In this document: piece by piece, positions 9,728 through 20,025 of the stretch
Layout of the letters: the number at the start of each line of letters is the position of its first letter
How positions within the stretch are numbered: position 1 is the stretch's first letter
NCBI RefSeq assembly: GCF_000350225.1
Contig: NW_005179090.1
Location: 290,628 to 354,627 of the forward strand
DNA from: Chondrus crispus
Lineage: Eukaryota > Rhodophyta > Florideophyceae > Gigartinales > Gigartinaceae
Length of the DNA stretch: 64,000 nt
Direction of reading: 5' to 3'
Notes under the pieces: generated by a model
Seen by the model: the letters and a program-made list of their open reading frames with translations, nothing else
Databases searched by the model: none
What the model was told of the DNA's origin: nothing
Program-made: the position numbers and the translations under genes

Positions 9728-10513
9728 TACTACCTGAAATGGCAGTCGTGGTTGGAGAGCCTAATGCGAGGCGCCGATAGAAGTGTGCGGAAGGAACAAG
9801 CCCGGTACAAGCGATATTTCGACGCACGCCTTCGCAAACCGCAATATAAGATCCCACCGGGGTCCTACGTGTTCCTCCGGAAGGAGCAGGGCACAGCTAG
9901 CGAACCGAAATACAAGCTGTCACAAGTCGCTACAGGACCTTTTCAGGTTAAAAGATCGGATCAACATACGGTAGTCATTGCCATTGGCGATCAGGAGGAA
10001 CGCGTATCGCGGGACAGGGTGGAGTTAGTCCCAAGCCCGATGGACTACGCGCCGATAACTGGCTTACGTCAAGCGCTACAGTTCCTGGTAGCGCCGGAGC
10101 TCAACGAAGAAGGAGAGGTAATGGAGGACGAGGAATGTCCTCACACCCGTGCGCCTACGTCAGGGGACCAGGACAATCTAATTAGTCAAGCGCCGACAGC
10201 GGAGACATTTCCCGACCTACGCGATTTCGGAAAGTCCAGAGAAGAGGACGAGTTGGAAGATCTTCAGGAGGGGGAAGGGCACAGTTCAGAGAAAGGAGAG
10301 GAAACGGAAAATACGGAATACGTAATCGATCGGGTCGCCGACCACGATTATGAAAATGGTAATTTGATTCTCAAGGTGGAATGGTACGGCTATACGCCTG
10401 AGGACGCGACGTGGGAGCCCATTGAGCAATTACCCCGCAGTGCGGCCGTCACGTATTTCCGGAGGAAGAAACTGCCCCTCCCGCCGCAAGTCGCACGTGC
10501 GAGACCAGAATGA
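9728..10513 (+). pseudogene. pol: A2 integrase C-terminal domain with chromodomain (5'-truncated)
   Basis: The open frame (from upstream) reads YLKWQSWLESLMRGADRS, then YKRYFDARLRKP. A GPY/F-type module follows, with GPFQVKRSDQHTVVIAIGDQ (about 9940-10000), then an acidic linker. The chromodomain is at about 10318-10470: YVIDRVADHDYENGNL, WYGYTPEDATWEP. It ends with TGA at 10511-10513. Chromodomains of chromovirus integrases bind histone marks and steer insertion to certain chromatin. The frame has no stops here, unlike the A1 copy, but the enzyme core is missing. Codons 9566-9727 of the same frame are LTR sequence, not protein. Confidence 0.85.
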
Positions 10514-13500
10514 GCCCCATACGCAATGTGATGATGGAAAGCGAAAAGAACACGCGAGCCGCAACCAGTTTCCTATGTTTTTACCTTTTTAACTATTCTG
10601 TTTCGTTTTTTGGGTTGTTTTGTTTCTTTATGTTTGTTTTCCCTTCCCGAAACGCACCTAGGTCGGGCATTCCGGAAAGATCGTGCGTAATGTCAGAAGA
10701 ACACGACGGGCGCCCAAGGGCGACAAGGGACTGCGAACCGCCGATCGTGATTAAGGCTACACGCTGTATCTCGAGTCGAGGAAGGAGAGGACGGATCACG
10801 TGAAGGAAGTTCAGAGAGACAAGTGTCGCAAGGAAAAACGCGGAACACAGAAGGGTTGTGTGAATTTTAACAATGATCCAGGAACGGCACTGACGATTGA
10901 GAGGCATAGGGCGTTAAGAAAGACGTGAAGTCGAGTTCGAGAGACTGGGACGGCCGGCAACACACCACCGGTGTCGCCCACGCCCAGAATGAGTCGAATA
11001 GAAGCCCTGATGGGAACTTCGTTGACGTACAGCGATCGATCGTGCGATACCACGCCTAGCGTTTGTCTGATTCTTTTGTCGTCAATTCGTTTTTTTGTTT
11101 TGTATCGCGCAGAAGGACGCGCACGGAAGCGAGAAAGAGTAAATTCCTGTCGACAAGACAACCTCCCGTAGTTCGGGGGGGAGCCAAAAGGGATAACGCC
11201 GAGTCGGTCGGAATGCTGTCCCGAGCAGGAAGAACGAGAAGGTGTGAAAAAGAGGCAGTTGAAATGCGCGGGCGCGCGCACGTGAAAGAGACGAATCAAG
11301 AGGACGTGGACGATGTGAAGTGCACCGCGGAGAGAGAGAGTAGCGATAGTCGCCGGCATCGCGATCACAGGAAATGAGAGAAGGAAACTGGAATGAGTTA
11401 GGCGATTCTGCATCGGACCCCCTCACATGAATGAAGCAGCGTGCGCTGCCATGCCATGAAATGGAAAAATTTACTGTAGTCTCAGGCTGAGGTAATACAC
11501 CTCCTTGGATGCGATCACGCGCTGCCGCCGCGCGCACGTGAAGGGACGCTTGGATCAGTGATCCACCCTCGTGGGACATGATTTAATCAAAAAAATGGGG
11601 ATGTCGGCAGGGAGCTGCTGGACGGGCGGTGAAAGTTGAAAATTGAACACTAGTCAGTCTTCGAAATTTTAATCAAAATTAAGGGAAGGTACGGAACTTG
11701 TCGGTCATACGAGAACGGGCTGTCGCTCGCTATAGCCAAAGGCACGAGTATCCGAGGCCGTCCGGCAGCACCGTCACCAACCCCCGTGCGCGACGCCGAC
11801 CACAACACCGAACAACGACGTCGTCAAACCCGTTTCAAAGGCGTTGACTACGATCGAGAGACTAAGAAATCGACGCACGGCGAGCGGGAGGGTTCCCCCA
11901 CGTGTAAATCTCGGAACGACCGCATACCATCGGATACGCACACTGGCATAGGAGCCATCCCCCCCTCTCCCCAAAAACCGCGACTATTTCTGTTCGCAAA
12001 AAGCCTCGTCGCTCGCAGCGGCGAACGGAAGACGAAAGAAAGAAGGGGAACAGAACGTTATTTATTTATTCATGAGAGGATCCAGAGTCTCGCGCCTTCT
12101 TCCTCCACGGATGTCCAGGAGGAACATTGAGAAAAGGACGAATCCAACGGAGAAGAAAGTGTCGCTCGACGAGCTTGTGACCGACAATCTCTGTCTGTTT
12201 TTTTATTTTCTGCTCTACGTTTGTTTGCCTGTTTATTTTTTTTCTTTGTGAAGGCGGAATACATCCTCGCGCCGCGACGTCGACGCGCAAGACTAGGACA
12301 ACCAAAAGGGCGCCGATCCCGACGAGACCCCCACGTTGGAGGGAGATAAGAAGGTGGATCCAGACATATACGCACGACGTGTGGACGCGACAAGTTATGG
12401 CAGGAATTGCCTGGTTCAGTCGAAACCCCCGGATTGCTACAGTAGTGTATCCGACGGACCATGCAGGGAACGCGCTTGGCGCTGACCACGATCGACAGAT
12501 TGGGGACAGAAACTCGTCGAGCAGGGAGAAGTTATGTTTCTTTCGTTTTCGCTTTTGGCTTTGTCTTGCTTCGCCCTATTCTATTTTTTTGACGTCGGAG
12601 ACGCGATTCCGTCCCTCGGAAGCTGACCGGCAAGACCACAAGGTCCCCGAAGGAAGGAAGAGAGCGATCTCCGAACCGACGTATCGTTGCCTTACGGTTA
12701 CCATTTTAATGTGAAAATTACAAGTCATCCGTTGACCTGGGAGAAGGAAGGGTTAAATGGGGGCAAAATGTGCAACAGCCCTGCAAGGCAGTCAGACAAA
12801 AAAAACTGACTAAGTCTGGAGTGGCTGCTGCTCATGTCTACGATCGAGGAATTGTCCGAGGGTGCACAACACGGAAGCGTACGACGAGTAGGAGGGCAGC
12901 CGCACCAATTCTCCCCCGCGAGACGGAGAGAATGCAGAGCCCGTGGAGATTACGTGGAAGAATTATCGCAGTTTCGTTCAGTTCTTTTTTTGTTTCGTTT
13001 CGTTTTTTTGTCGTGTGAATTGAGCACCAGGGCATTTGTTGAGAACGTTAGTCCACTCCCTGGGTAATCTTATATTGAATTGAATGACCCGCGTTATTTG
13101 ATTTGCTCACTACAGTGTACGTTTCTAATACTTTCAAATAAAAGGCTTCGTGGAATTGAGGAGATAATTGAAGAGAAGGAAGAAGGGATCGCGGATCGCA
13201 ACGAGAGCAGGGGAGCGCCGGACGAAGGGTAGCTAATCGCCAACAGGCCAAAACTGGGATCGACTCTCGCTTTGACCGTCCGAACGGACGAGACGCAAAG
13301 GGACCAAGTTCCGATCGTGTTAGAGGGCTGGCTGATTTCTGTTTGTTGTGTGTGGCTACGGATAGAAGGCTGGAGAGCAAAAGGGAAAGGCGCACTACGC
13401 ACCTCCCCGGGGGAGCACATCGTGACGTCGACATCGATCCGATGGGACGAGCCCTTGTGGACTCACACATTCGAAGACGTCTAAACTTTACTGTGTCACA

Positions 13501-14394
13501 GACGCGACGTGTTGGATAAAGAGGAGGAAAAGGAAATCGAGGGAAAGGAAGACGCGACGTGTTGGATAAAGAGGAGGAAAAGGTAATCGAGGGAAAGGAA
13601 GACGTTCGTGTTGGATAAAGAGGAGGAAAAAGGAATCGAGGAGAAGGAAGACTATGATGGATAATGGTGTGACGTCAGGGAAAATTTAATTCTCACTCTC
13701 ACAGGTTCTTCGCACCCGCTGTGTCGCAGCAACTGCAAAGAAAATATACATCCCCCTGCCGGTGGTCTGGAGTTTCTTTTCGGACTGGACGTTGGCATGA
13801 ATGGTGATTTTAAGTGTTGTTAAGCGCACAACCGACAAGAGGAAGAACGGGCTTCCGTTTGGTTCACGCGGCGCTTTTGCGATATTGTGAAGAAGGAATC
13901 GGCTGCAGGCTGCCCGAAGCCCCACGTATACCCCTACTGTCAGTGCAAAGTTCCTTTCCTTCGCCATGTTGCGTTACGGGCAAAGACGGCCGCCGGACAT
14001 GCCGCAAGAAACGCACATCGAGGATAGGAGGAAGAGAATGTGCCACAAAAGAGGAGGAAAGTGAAGGTAATGGGGGATACGCAGGTGGTTCATTTTATTA
14101 TCCAAAAGCTACAGGATGACGTCAATAACCAGACGTCACCCCAAACGGGTAATAATCCGAGAACGGATCACGGGGAAGTCGCTCTAAGCGGCAAGTCATT
14201 GGGGCGGCACACCCAAGGATTTTTCCTTTGGGAGTGAGGTAACGAGTCGAGCAAGGACTCGCAAATCATCGAGGGAAGCCCCTTGGAGAGCTTCACCTTC
14301 GATGCCATGAGCGCGGAGCAATATGCAGTAGATGTCAATGGCTCCGTCGCTCTTTTTGGGAATTGATGGGGACGGTGGGGAAGACAACGCTTCC
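10514..14394 (+). other. Long non-coding 3' region of A2
   Basis: About 3.9 kb between the chromodomain stop and the antisense ORF, with no convincing protein on either strand. The sense strand is purine-rich. The block 11400-11720 is clearly homologous (inverted) to 29930-30190 in A1. It shares a caggctgaggtaat...acctccttgg dyad, a cgcgcacgtgaag box, a GGATC..TGATCC palindrome and a run ending aaaattaaggg. About 0.9 kb just before that block is absent from A1. A 50-bp tandem repeat lies at 13501-13649. Long 3' regions of this kind occur in some large gypsy elements. Confidence 0.6.
13501..13649 (+). repeat. Three-copy 50-bp tandem repeat
   Basis: Units at 13501-13550, 13551-13600 and 13601-13649. 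Units 1 and 2 differ at one visible base. Unit 3 is one base shorter and more diverged. Each holds the purine-rich core ttggataaagaggaggaaaa. It lies in the A2 3' region. Confidence 0.9.
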
Positions 14395-15855
14395 CTAACC
14401 GACAGAGTTTCGGTATGCCGAGGGGATATCGACAGCAGGAGGAGCAGCGGCAGGGGCTGCAGGGAGAGGGGAATCTGGAGCGGACGGTCGGGGGCAAACG
14501 TCGTCTGCGCGGGGATCTATGGCTCGTATGGGAGCTAGGTCAGGGGTTGGAACTTGGTTGCCGAATTGGCGACTGAGGCGCGCTTCGGAGGGAGAGCACA
14601 AGGCGGATGTCCAAGGGTTGAACCAGACAAGGTCACCCGCCGCACTGTGACTTCGTCCCGGAGAAAAGGACGGGCGTCGCCTCGCGAAGGATCGGGATGA
14701 GTTGATAGGGAGAACAACATCCCAGTCGACCTGATTGATCTTTTCGAGTAAGGAGTGCAGTTCGAAGTCGGTGTCTGCTCCGCCCAAGGGCACAGTATAG
14801 TCCAAAAGGCACATGAGCTCGACGAGCTTCGGAGGAAGATACCAAAGCCGCCAACAATCGTACGCCTCCCAGAGCAAGGTGGCGGCTACCTTTACGCACC
14901 ACTCCGTCAAAAAGACAACCCACAACCCGTGACGAGGATCAGTGAGATGGCTTCCAAAGTAGGTAAGGATGGGACCGAGCTCTGCCCAAAACCCTTGGCA
15001 GACCTCAAATTGTCCCCACCACGAGGGGAGTTGCTGGTACCGGTTGGGATGGTGTGACCGAGCAATTTCCCCCGCCTCAACCATTTGGTAAGCTAGGAAA
15101 TATCCCGTGTCCGATCTCATCTTACGCTCGAATCGGACCGTATGCTGGAAGAAGGGGGTGTTCCCGCGTTTCGTATATCGGAAATTGAGGGGGAGGATTG
15201 CGCGCGTGTATGACAGGGCATCGTTAGTCACCGTCAGTTGGTTATGCCACAGGCGGTCCGCCTCGAGCACGGGGTCACCCCGTGTCCAGCTGAGGAGGTT
15301 GTCAAGGTAATCACGCTCCCCCTCCGTGCGAAACTTCCACGTGTCACATCCGAAGGACGGAGGGATGAGGGCATCGGATAGGGATAGGTCGAGGCGGTCG
15401 AGAACGGCTTCCATGAACAGCAGGGATAGGCCCTGTCGGCCACGAGGGGAGGACCGACGCAGGATAGAAGGGGGAATGGCGACACGGGCACGCCAATCGT
15501 AGGAGGAAATGGCTTGAAGGGGAAGGTGACCCGGCAGCATACCGGCACCGTCGGCAAAGTCGCGCCCGATGCTAGTGACGTCGCGCACGTCGATGGCGGA
15601 AAACCAAGGAGTGGCCGCGTACAGTAAGGGATAGTCGCGCATGGATTTACCTTGGAGCTCGGCTAGTGAGGGGTATCGACAAGGGGCTGATGAAGGATGG
15701 AGATCGGGATGAAAGACCGGTTCAGGAACGTTCGTGTTCGGGAGAAGTCGGGGTATGGAAGGAAGGTCGCTAGGAATGGAAGGCGTGTGTGAGAAGCCCA
15801 CACCGCGGCGACCACGGGCGGTATGTCCGACAGTGGGATCCGATGAAGGAAACAT
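14395..15855 (-). CDS. Antisense ORF of A2, unknown protein, 486 aa
   Basis: A long frame opposite to the element, between the non-coding 3' region and the 3' LTR. The first ATG is at 15853-15855, 111 bp from the LTR; the frame itself is open from 15924. The stop is at 14395. Composition is protein-like (many W, Y, F and L, balanced charges) through about residue 400. The last 90 residues are Pro/Ser/Ala-rich. Features include WFSAIDVRD, WRARVAIPPSIL, VTNDALSYTRA (about residues 209-219) and ILTYFGSHLTDPRHG (about 296-310). The last two align in sequence and spacing with the antisense frame in B2. I do not recognise a known family or catalytic motif, and I see no signal peptide. The nearest candidate promoter is antisense activity from the 3' LTR. 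It could be a captured gene or an element-encoded antisense accessory protein. Confidence 0.6.
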   Translation of the reverse strand: MFPSSDPTVGHTARGRRGVGFSHTPSIPSDLPSIPRLLPNTNVPEPVFHPDLHPSSAPCRYPSLAELQGKSMRDYPLLYAATPWFSAIDVRDVTSIGRDFADGAGMLPGHLPLQAISSYDWRARVAIPPSILRRSSPRGRQGLSLLFMEAVLDRLDLSLSDALIPPSFGCDTWKFRTEGERDYLDNLLSWTRGDPVLEADRLWHNQLTVTNDALSYTRAILPLNFRYTKRGNTPFFQHTVRFERKMRSDTGYFLAYQMVEAGEIARSHHPNRYQQLPSWWGQFEVCQGFWAELGPILTYFGSHLTDPRHGLWVVFLTEWCVKVAATLLWEAYDCWRLWYLPPKLVELMCLLDYTVPLGGADTDFELHSLLEKINQVDWDVVLPINSSRSFARRRPSFSPGRSHSAAGDLVWFNPWTSALCSPSEARLSRQFGNQVPTPDLAPIRAIDPRADDVCPRPSAPDSPLPAAPAAAPPAVDIPSAYRNSVG

Positions 15856-15953
15856 GGAGATCGTCTTACTCTCACGCGAGCGCCGACCGATGGTCGGGAG
15901 AAAAAGGAAGAAGTTGGGAAGCAAGGGAACGAAGCCGCTGCGCGAGAGCGCTC

Positions 15954-15965
15954 AGAAGGGGGATA
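15954..15965 (+). other. A2 polypurine tract
   Basis: AGAAGGGGGATA immediately precedes the LTR start TGTAG. The same tract sits on the minus strand before the A1 3' LTR (26871-26882), confirming family and orientation. It would prime plus-strand DNA synthesis. Confidence 0.8.
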
Positions 15966-16855
15966 TGTAGTGCAATACGCAATTGGAAAGGGGGGTGAAA
16001 AGAAAGGAAAACATTTGGATACGAAAGGTAGTCCGGGTTTGGGGGACACACGTGTGAATAATTGCACAGTTTTAATTTTTAATTATTTTATTTTATTTAG
16101 TTAATTAGTTGGCATTAATTTTGCTGACACTAGATTAGATCTAGAATCTAGAGCCGGGAGCTACTGTACTCGCCCCGGCGGGGCTCTATATAACTTAGCC
16201 CTTTGACCGAACAAGTCAATAAACCAACCCGAGTTGCCGGAGTTGAATGTCGCCTTGGTCGAAGTCCGTCTCTACCAAGACGCTCCCTTTTACCTAAGCC
16301 TACGGCATTCTCTATCGCTCGGGGTTCCCATTCCTTTTTCCTTTCTTTCCCTATCCTTTTCTATCTCTAATTCTACCTATTTTTCCCTTATCTTGTGTTC
16401 CTGCCATCGGCCTCGGTTGCGACCGAACCGGTGTAGGTGTTTCGAGCCATCGGGCGACACAGTTGACGTAGCGCTGCTACTTTCATTTCATCCCGTCGGG
16501 CTGCCTTGCGACGCCCCCGTCGAAGGCATTGTCACGTTACAAGGTGTCGAAGAAGCTCAACGAGCATTGGCCTTACAACCCAGTGGAACCGGGGTACCTA
16601 CGTACGCGCCCCACCCCACACTCGTCGAGCAGATCTCTTCGCAAGTCTCTACCACATCGATCCCGGGCCGGGCTATTTCTCTGTGCCTCCCCCCATCAGG
16701 GATCCGAGCTACTACGAGTCGCAAGCTCTTTTAAACGGAGAAGGGAGAGTCGGACACTCCGTAGCGCTGTGCCATCGGCAGTTCTCCTTTTTGTTGCTGT
16801 TGTTGTTTTTGCTGGACCATCGGACCGCTGTCTGTGCCCGACAGGCGCATTGCAC
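15966..16855 (+). repeat. A2 3' LTR, family A, about 890 bp
   Basis: Starts TGTAGTGCAATACGC. It carries the family A promoter block with TATATAA at 16187-16193 behind a GC dyad (gccccggcggggc). It ends …GGCGCATTGCAC, lacking the final TACA-type bases seen in the solo LTR at 17802. It has one copy of the 76-bp ccatcggcctcggttgcg unit, where other family A LTRs have two. It continues directly into B2 RNase H sequence. Confidence 0.85.
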
Positions 16856-17801
16856 TTCAGGTATTGGTCGTACTCACTGTCCGATAGTGAGCGCAAATAC
16901 AGCGCTACGGAGCGCGAGTGCTTCGCCGTAGTGTGGGCCGTCCGCACACTACGGTCGTATGTGGAAGGAACGAATTTCACCGTCCGAACGGATCACGACG
17001 TCCTGAGGTGGCTCATGTCCCTCACCGAGAGTTCCGGAAGACTCCCCCGGTGGCGGCTACGGCTGGCTGAATACGATTTCACCATTCAGTCCCGCCCCGG
17101 GCGCGTGCATCAGGTGCCTGATGCCCTGTCACGCCTCGTGTCGCCGAAGGCCATTGATGACCCCCGCCCTACCATCGAGGTGGATGACGACATTCCCACC
17201 TTCGACGGAGGTACGACCGTTCGAGACGTATCGAACGATCTCGCGGACCACGCCTGTACCGCAAGCTGTGATCATCAGGCCGTCCATGTCTTCGTAACGA
17301 CACGGAACCAAGCCGAAGCCCGAACATGGTCACGCATCCGGACGCGAGACGAACCGCGAGGCGACGAAGAAGCCCCTGCTCTCCAAGGACTTAATTAGTT
17401 TTGAGAGAAGAACGAAGAGTTCGACGCCGCCGACATCCAGGGCGCCGAAGACCCCGAGGCTGGCGCGCTCGGCACCACGGTCGCCCCACCAAAGGACGAC
17501 CTTCGGGCCCCTCTTACGATAAAGGAGATAGCCGAGAAGCAACGCGTGGATGACTTCTGCCAAACCTTTTTGGCACGACACTCAGAGTCCCGGGACTCCG
17601 CGTTCTTCGAAGACCACTCAAGGGGCGCTCAAACGGAGACACCCCTTCGACCCTGACATCGTACAGGTGGTGGTACCTAGGACGCTCCGCCCCAGGCTCC
17701 TTCGCCTGTGCCACGACCCGGCCATCGCCGGGCACCCGGGCCAGAACCGTATGTACCACGCACTTCGACGCGAGTACTACTGGCCCCACCTAGCTGCAGA
17801 C
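16856..17801 (+). pseudogene. pol: B2 RNase H and integrase zinc-finger region, frameshifted
   Basis: RNase H begins at FRYWSYSLSDSERKYSATERE and continues with VRTDHDVLRWLM and RLAEYDFTIQSRPGRVHQ (up to about 17150). The part with the first catalytic Asp is lost at the junction with the A2 LTR. Stops interrupt the frame at about 17396-17405. Coding continues (APPKDDLRAPLTIKEIAEKQ, about 17490-17550), then shifts frame near 17628 to the integrase H-H-C-C region (LLRLCHDPAIAGHPGQNRMY, YYWPHLAAD) up to the solo LTR. Dead by several lesions. Confidence 0.8.
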
Positions 17802-18820
17802 TGTAGTGCAATACCCGTCTCGGGTAGGGGGGTGAAAGGAAGTGAAAAAGGAAAAAATTGGATACTGCAGTCCGGGTTTTGGGGGACACACGTGTGCGAC
17901 GAAGCGCACGATTATTAAAACTATTTAATTTATTTACTAATTAGATCTAGAATCTAGAGCCGGGAGGTACCGTACTCGCCCCGGCGGGGCTCTATATAAC
18001 TTCCCCCTTTTGACCGAACAAGTCAATAAACCAACCCGAGTTGCCAGAGTCTGATATCGCCTTGGTTGAAGTCCGTCTTTTACAAGACATTTCCTTTAAC
18101 TACAGATTACTTTATCCTTTGCACTCGGGGGTTCCCTTTTCTTTTTCCTTCATTTCCCTATCCTTTTCTATCTCTAATTCTACCTATTTTTCCCTTATCT
18201 TGTGTTCCTCCCATCGGCCTCGGTTGCGACCGAACCGGTGTAGATGTCTTTGCCATCGGGCGACACAGTTGACGTAGCGCTGCTACTGTGACCCATTTTC
18301 CGACGGAGACTCTTGCAACGACGTCTCCCTCGAAGGGATTCGTCGCTTCACAAGCCAGTGTTGGCGCCATCGGCCTCGGTTGCGACCGAACCGGTGTAGG
18401 TGTTTCCAGCCATCGGGCGGCACAGTTGACGTAGCGCTGCTACTTTCATTTCATCCCGTCGGGCTGCCTTGCGACGCCCCCGTCGAAGGCATTGTCACGT
18501 TACAAGGTGTCGAAGAAGCTCAACGAGCATTGGCCTTACAACCCAGTGGAACCGGGGTACCTAAGTACGCGCCCGACCCACACTCGTCGAGCAGTTCTCT
18601 TCGCAAGTCTCTACCACATCGATCCCGGGCCGAGCTATTTCTCTGTGCCCCCCCTATCAGGGATTTGAGCGACTACGAGTCGCAAGCTCGTTTAAACGGA
18701 GAAGGGAGAGTCGGACACTCCGTAGCGCTGTGCCATCGGCAGTTCTCCTTTTTGTTGCTGTTGTTGTTTTTGCTGGACCATCGGACCGCTGTCTCTGCCT
18801 GACAGGCGCATTGCACTACA
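17802..18820 (+). mobile_element. Family A solo LTR in the B2 integrase, with target duplication CAGAC
   Basis: Complete LTR of 1019 bp, TGTAGTGCAATACCC to ATTGCACTACA. It is flanked by CAGAC at 17797-17801 and 18821-18825. The uninterrupted homologue at about 43895-43915 (ggctgcagacgttgcagcc) shows the empty site. The TATATAA box is at 17993-17999. It contains two copies of a unit of about 76 bp (18210-18285 and 18368-18443). Solo LTRs arise by recombination between the two LTRs of a full element. Confidence 0.95.
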
Positions 18821-20025
18821 CAGACGTCGCAGCCACGGTGCAAGGGTGCCGGACCTGCGCGATGAACCGGGTCAAGCTGAGGAAACATCAATCGATTGAT
18901 ATTGTTCCCAGCTACGAGGCCGCTCGAGAGCCTCAGGATCGACATCTTGGGGCCGCTCCCCAAGACGAAGACAGGAAAACGGTTCCTGCTCGTGATTACG
19001 GACCGTTTCAGTAAGCTGACGCAAGTCGATGTGCTCCGTACGATAACAGCTTCGACGGTCGCAGTGGCGTTCTGCGACTCGTGGGTGTTCAAATATGGCG
19101 TCCCTCCCACGTTGCTTTCGGACAACGGTCCTCAGTTCAACGCCAAGTTCTTCCACAGCACGTGCCGTGTTCTGGGGATTACTAACCTGTATACGCCGGC
19201 GTTTGATCTCCAAACAAACGAGCAGGTTGAGCGCTACAATCGTACGATAGACTCGATGCTTCGTAGTTATGTCAATGAGCACCAGGACGATTGGGACGTA
19301 TACGTGGGACCGCTTACGTACGCGTACAACTCCCACGTACACCGTACCACCCGCACAACTCCGTTTGAGTTCGTGCTCAGCAGACCCCCGCCAGAGTTCT
19401 CTCTCCGAAGAGCGGACGGGGACGCGCCCCCTTCGGATAGGGGGACTCAGCGAGCGGCCTTTCTCAACACATTGGACGACACGATCCAGAAGGCCTACGT
19501 AAGCCTTCGACGAACGCAAGCTCGCAATAAACGCGACTTCGGCAAGCGTATTCGGCGCATCAACTCGCGCCTCAAGGCAGGTGACTACGTATATCTGAAC
19601 CCCACTGATGGGGGAAAACATCAAACAAGCTCGCCTCCCCGGCTGTCGGACCGTATCGAGTTCTCGCGAACGACCAACGCATCATCACGATCGATCGTGA
19701 TGGAGTTACAGAGCGCGTCTCTGCAGACCGCTGCGTCTACGCACCCCCGCCGGCGAACGCGCCAAGGGCTAGCACGACTACCCCCGAGGACCTTGCCGAC
19801 AAGATCAATGAAGGCACACAGTACGCCGTCGAACGGCTACTCATGCATCGCGTCATGGAGGATGGAACTACGGAGTTCCTCATTAAATGGGCAGACTACG
19901 ATACTCCCACATGGACGGCGCATACCCACGTTCGCGAGGAGTTGGTGTCTCGTTACGCACAAAGACTCCGGGCGCGTACAGGGAGAGACCTCACCTCAGA
20001 AGTGAACGCGGACGTTCACTCATGA
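18821..20025 (+). pseudogene. pol: B2 integrase core and variant chromodomain, frameshifted
   Basis: After the solo LTR the integrase resumes with the CRTCAMNRVKLRKH zinc-finger end. The DDE core follows: RIDILGPLPKTKTGK (D), LLSDNGPQF (D) and QTNEQVERYNR (E). The usual HPQTNGQ is changed to FDLQTNEQ. A one-base deletion near 19612-19621 shifts the frame. The C-terminus then reads YAVERLLMHRVMEDGTTEF, IKWADYDTPTWTA (19830-19920), a chromodomain in which TWEP is replaced by TWTA. The stop is at 20023-20025. Confidence 0.85.

Larger units (their letters stand above)
9728..16855 (+). mobile_element. A2: 3' half of a family A chromovirus
   Basis: Plus-strand order is integrase C-terminus plus chromodomain, a long non-coding 3' region, an antisense ORF, a polypurine tract, and a family A LTR. 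It starts abruptly inside the integrase tail at about 9728, where A1 (minus) shows the homologous ACTGAAATGGCAGTCGTGG context. Everything 5' of this (LTR, gag, PR, RT, RNase H, integrase core) is absent. The LTR loses its last five bases at the junction with B2 (16855/16856). Confidence 0.85.

Noticed and set aside
10811..11413. 200-codon minus-strand frame in the A2 3' region
   Set aside because: No motifs, includes low-complexity pyrimidine tracts, and is absent from the A1 copy.
13501..13649. CRISPR array
   Set aside because: Units are directly adjacent without spacers and lie in a eukaryotic retrotransposon.
16529..16855. N-terminal part of the frame that runs into B2 RNase H
   Set aside because: It is A2 LTR sequence read through; the fusion is accidental.
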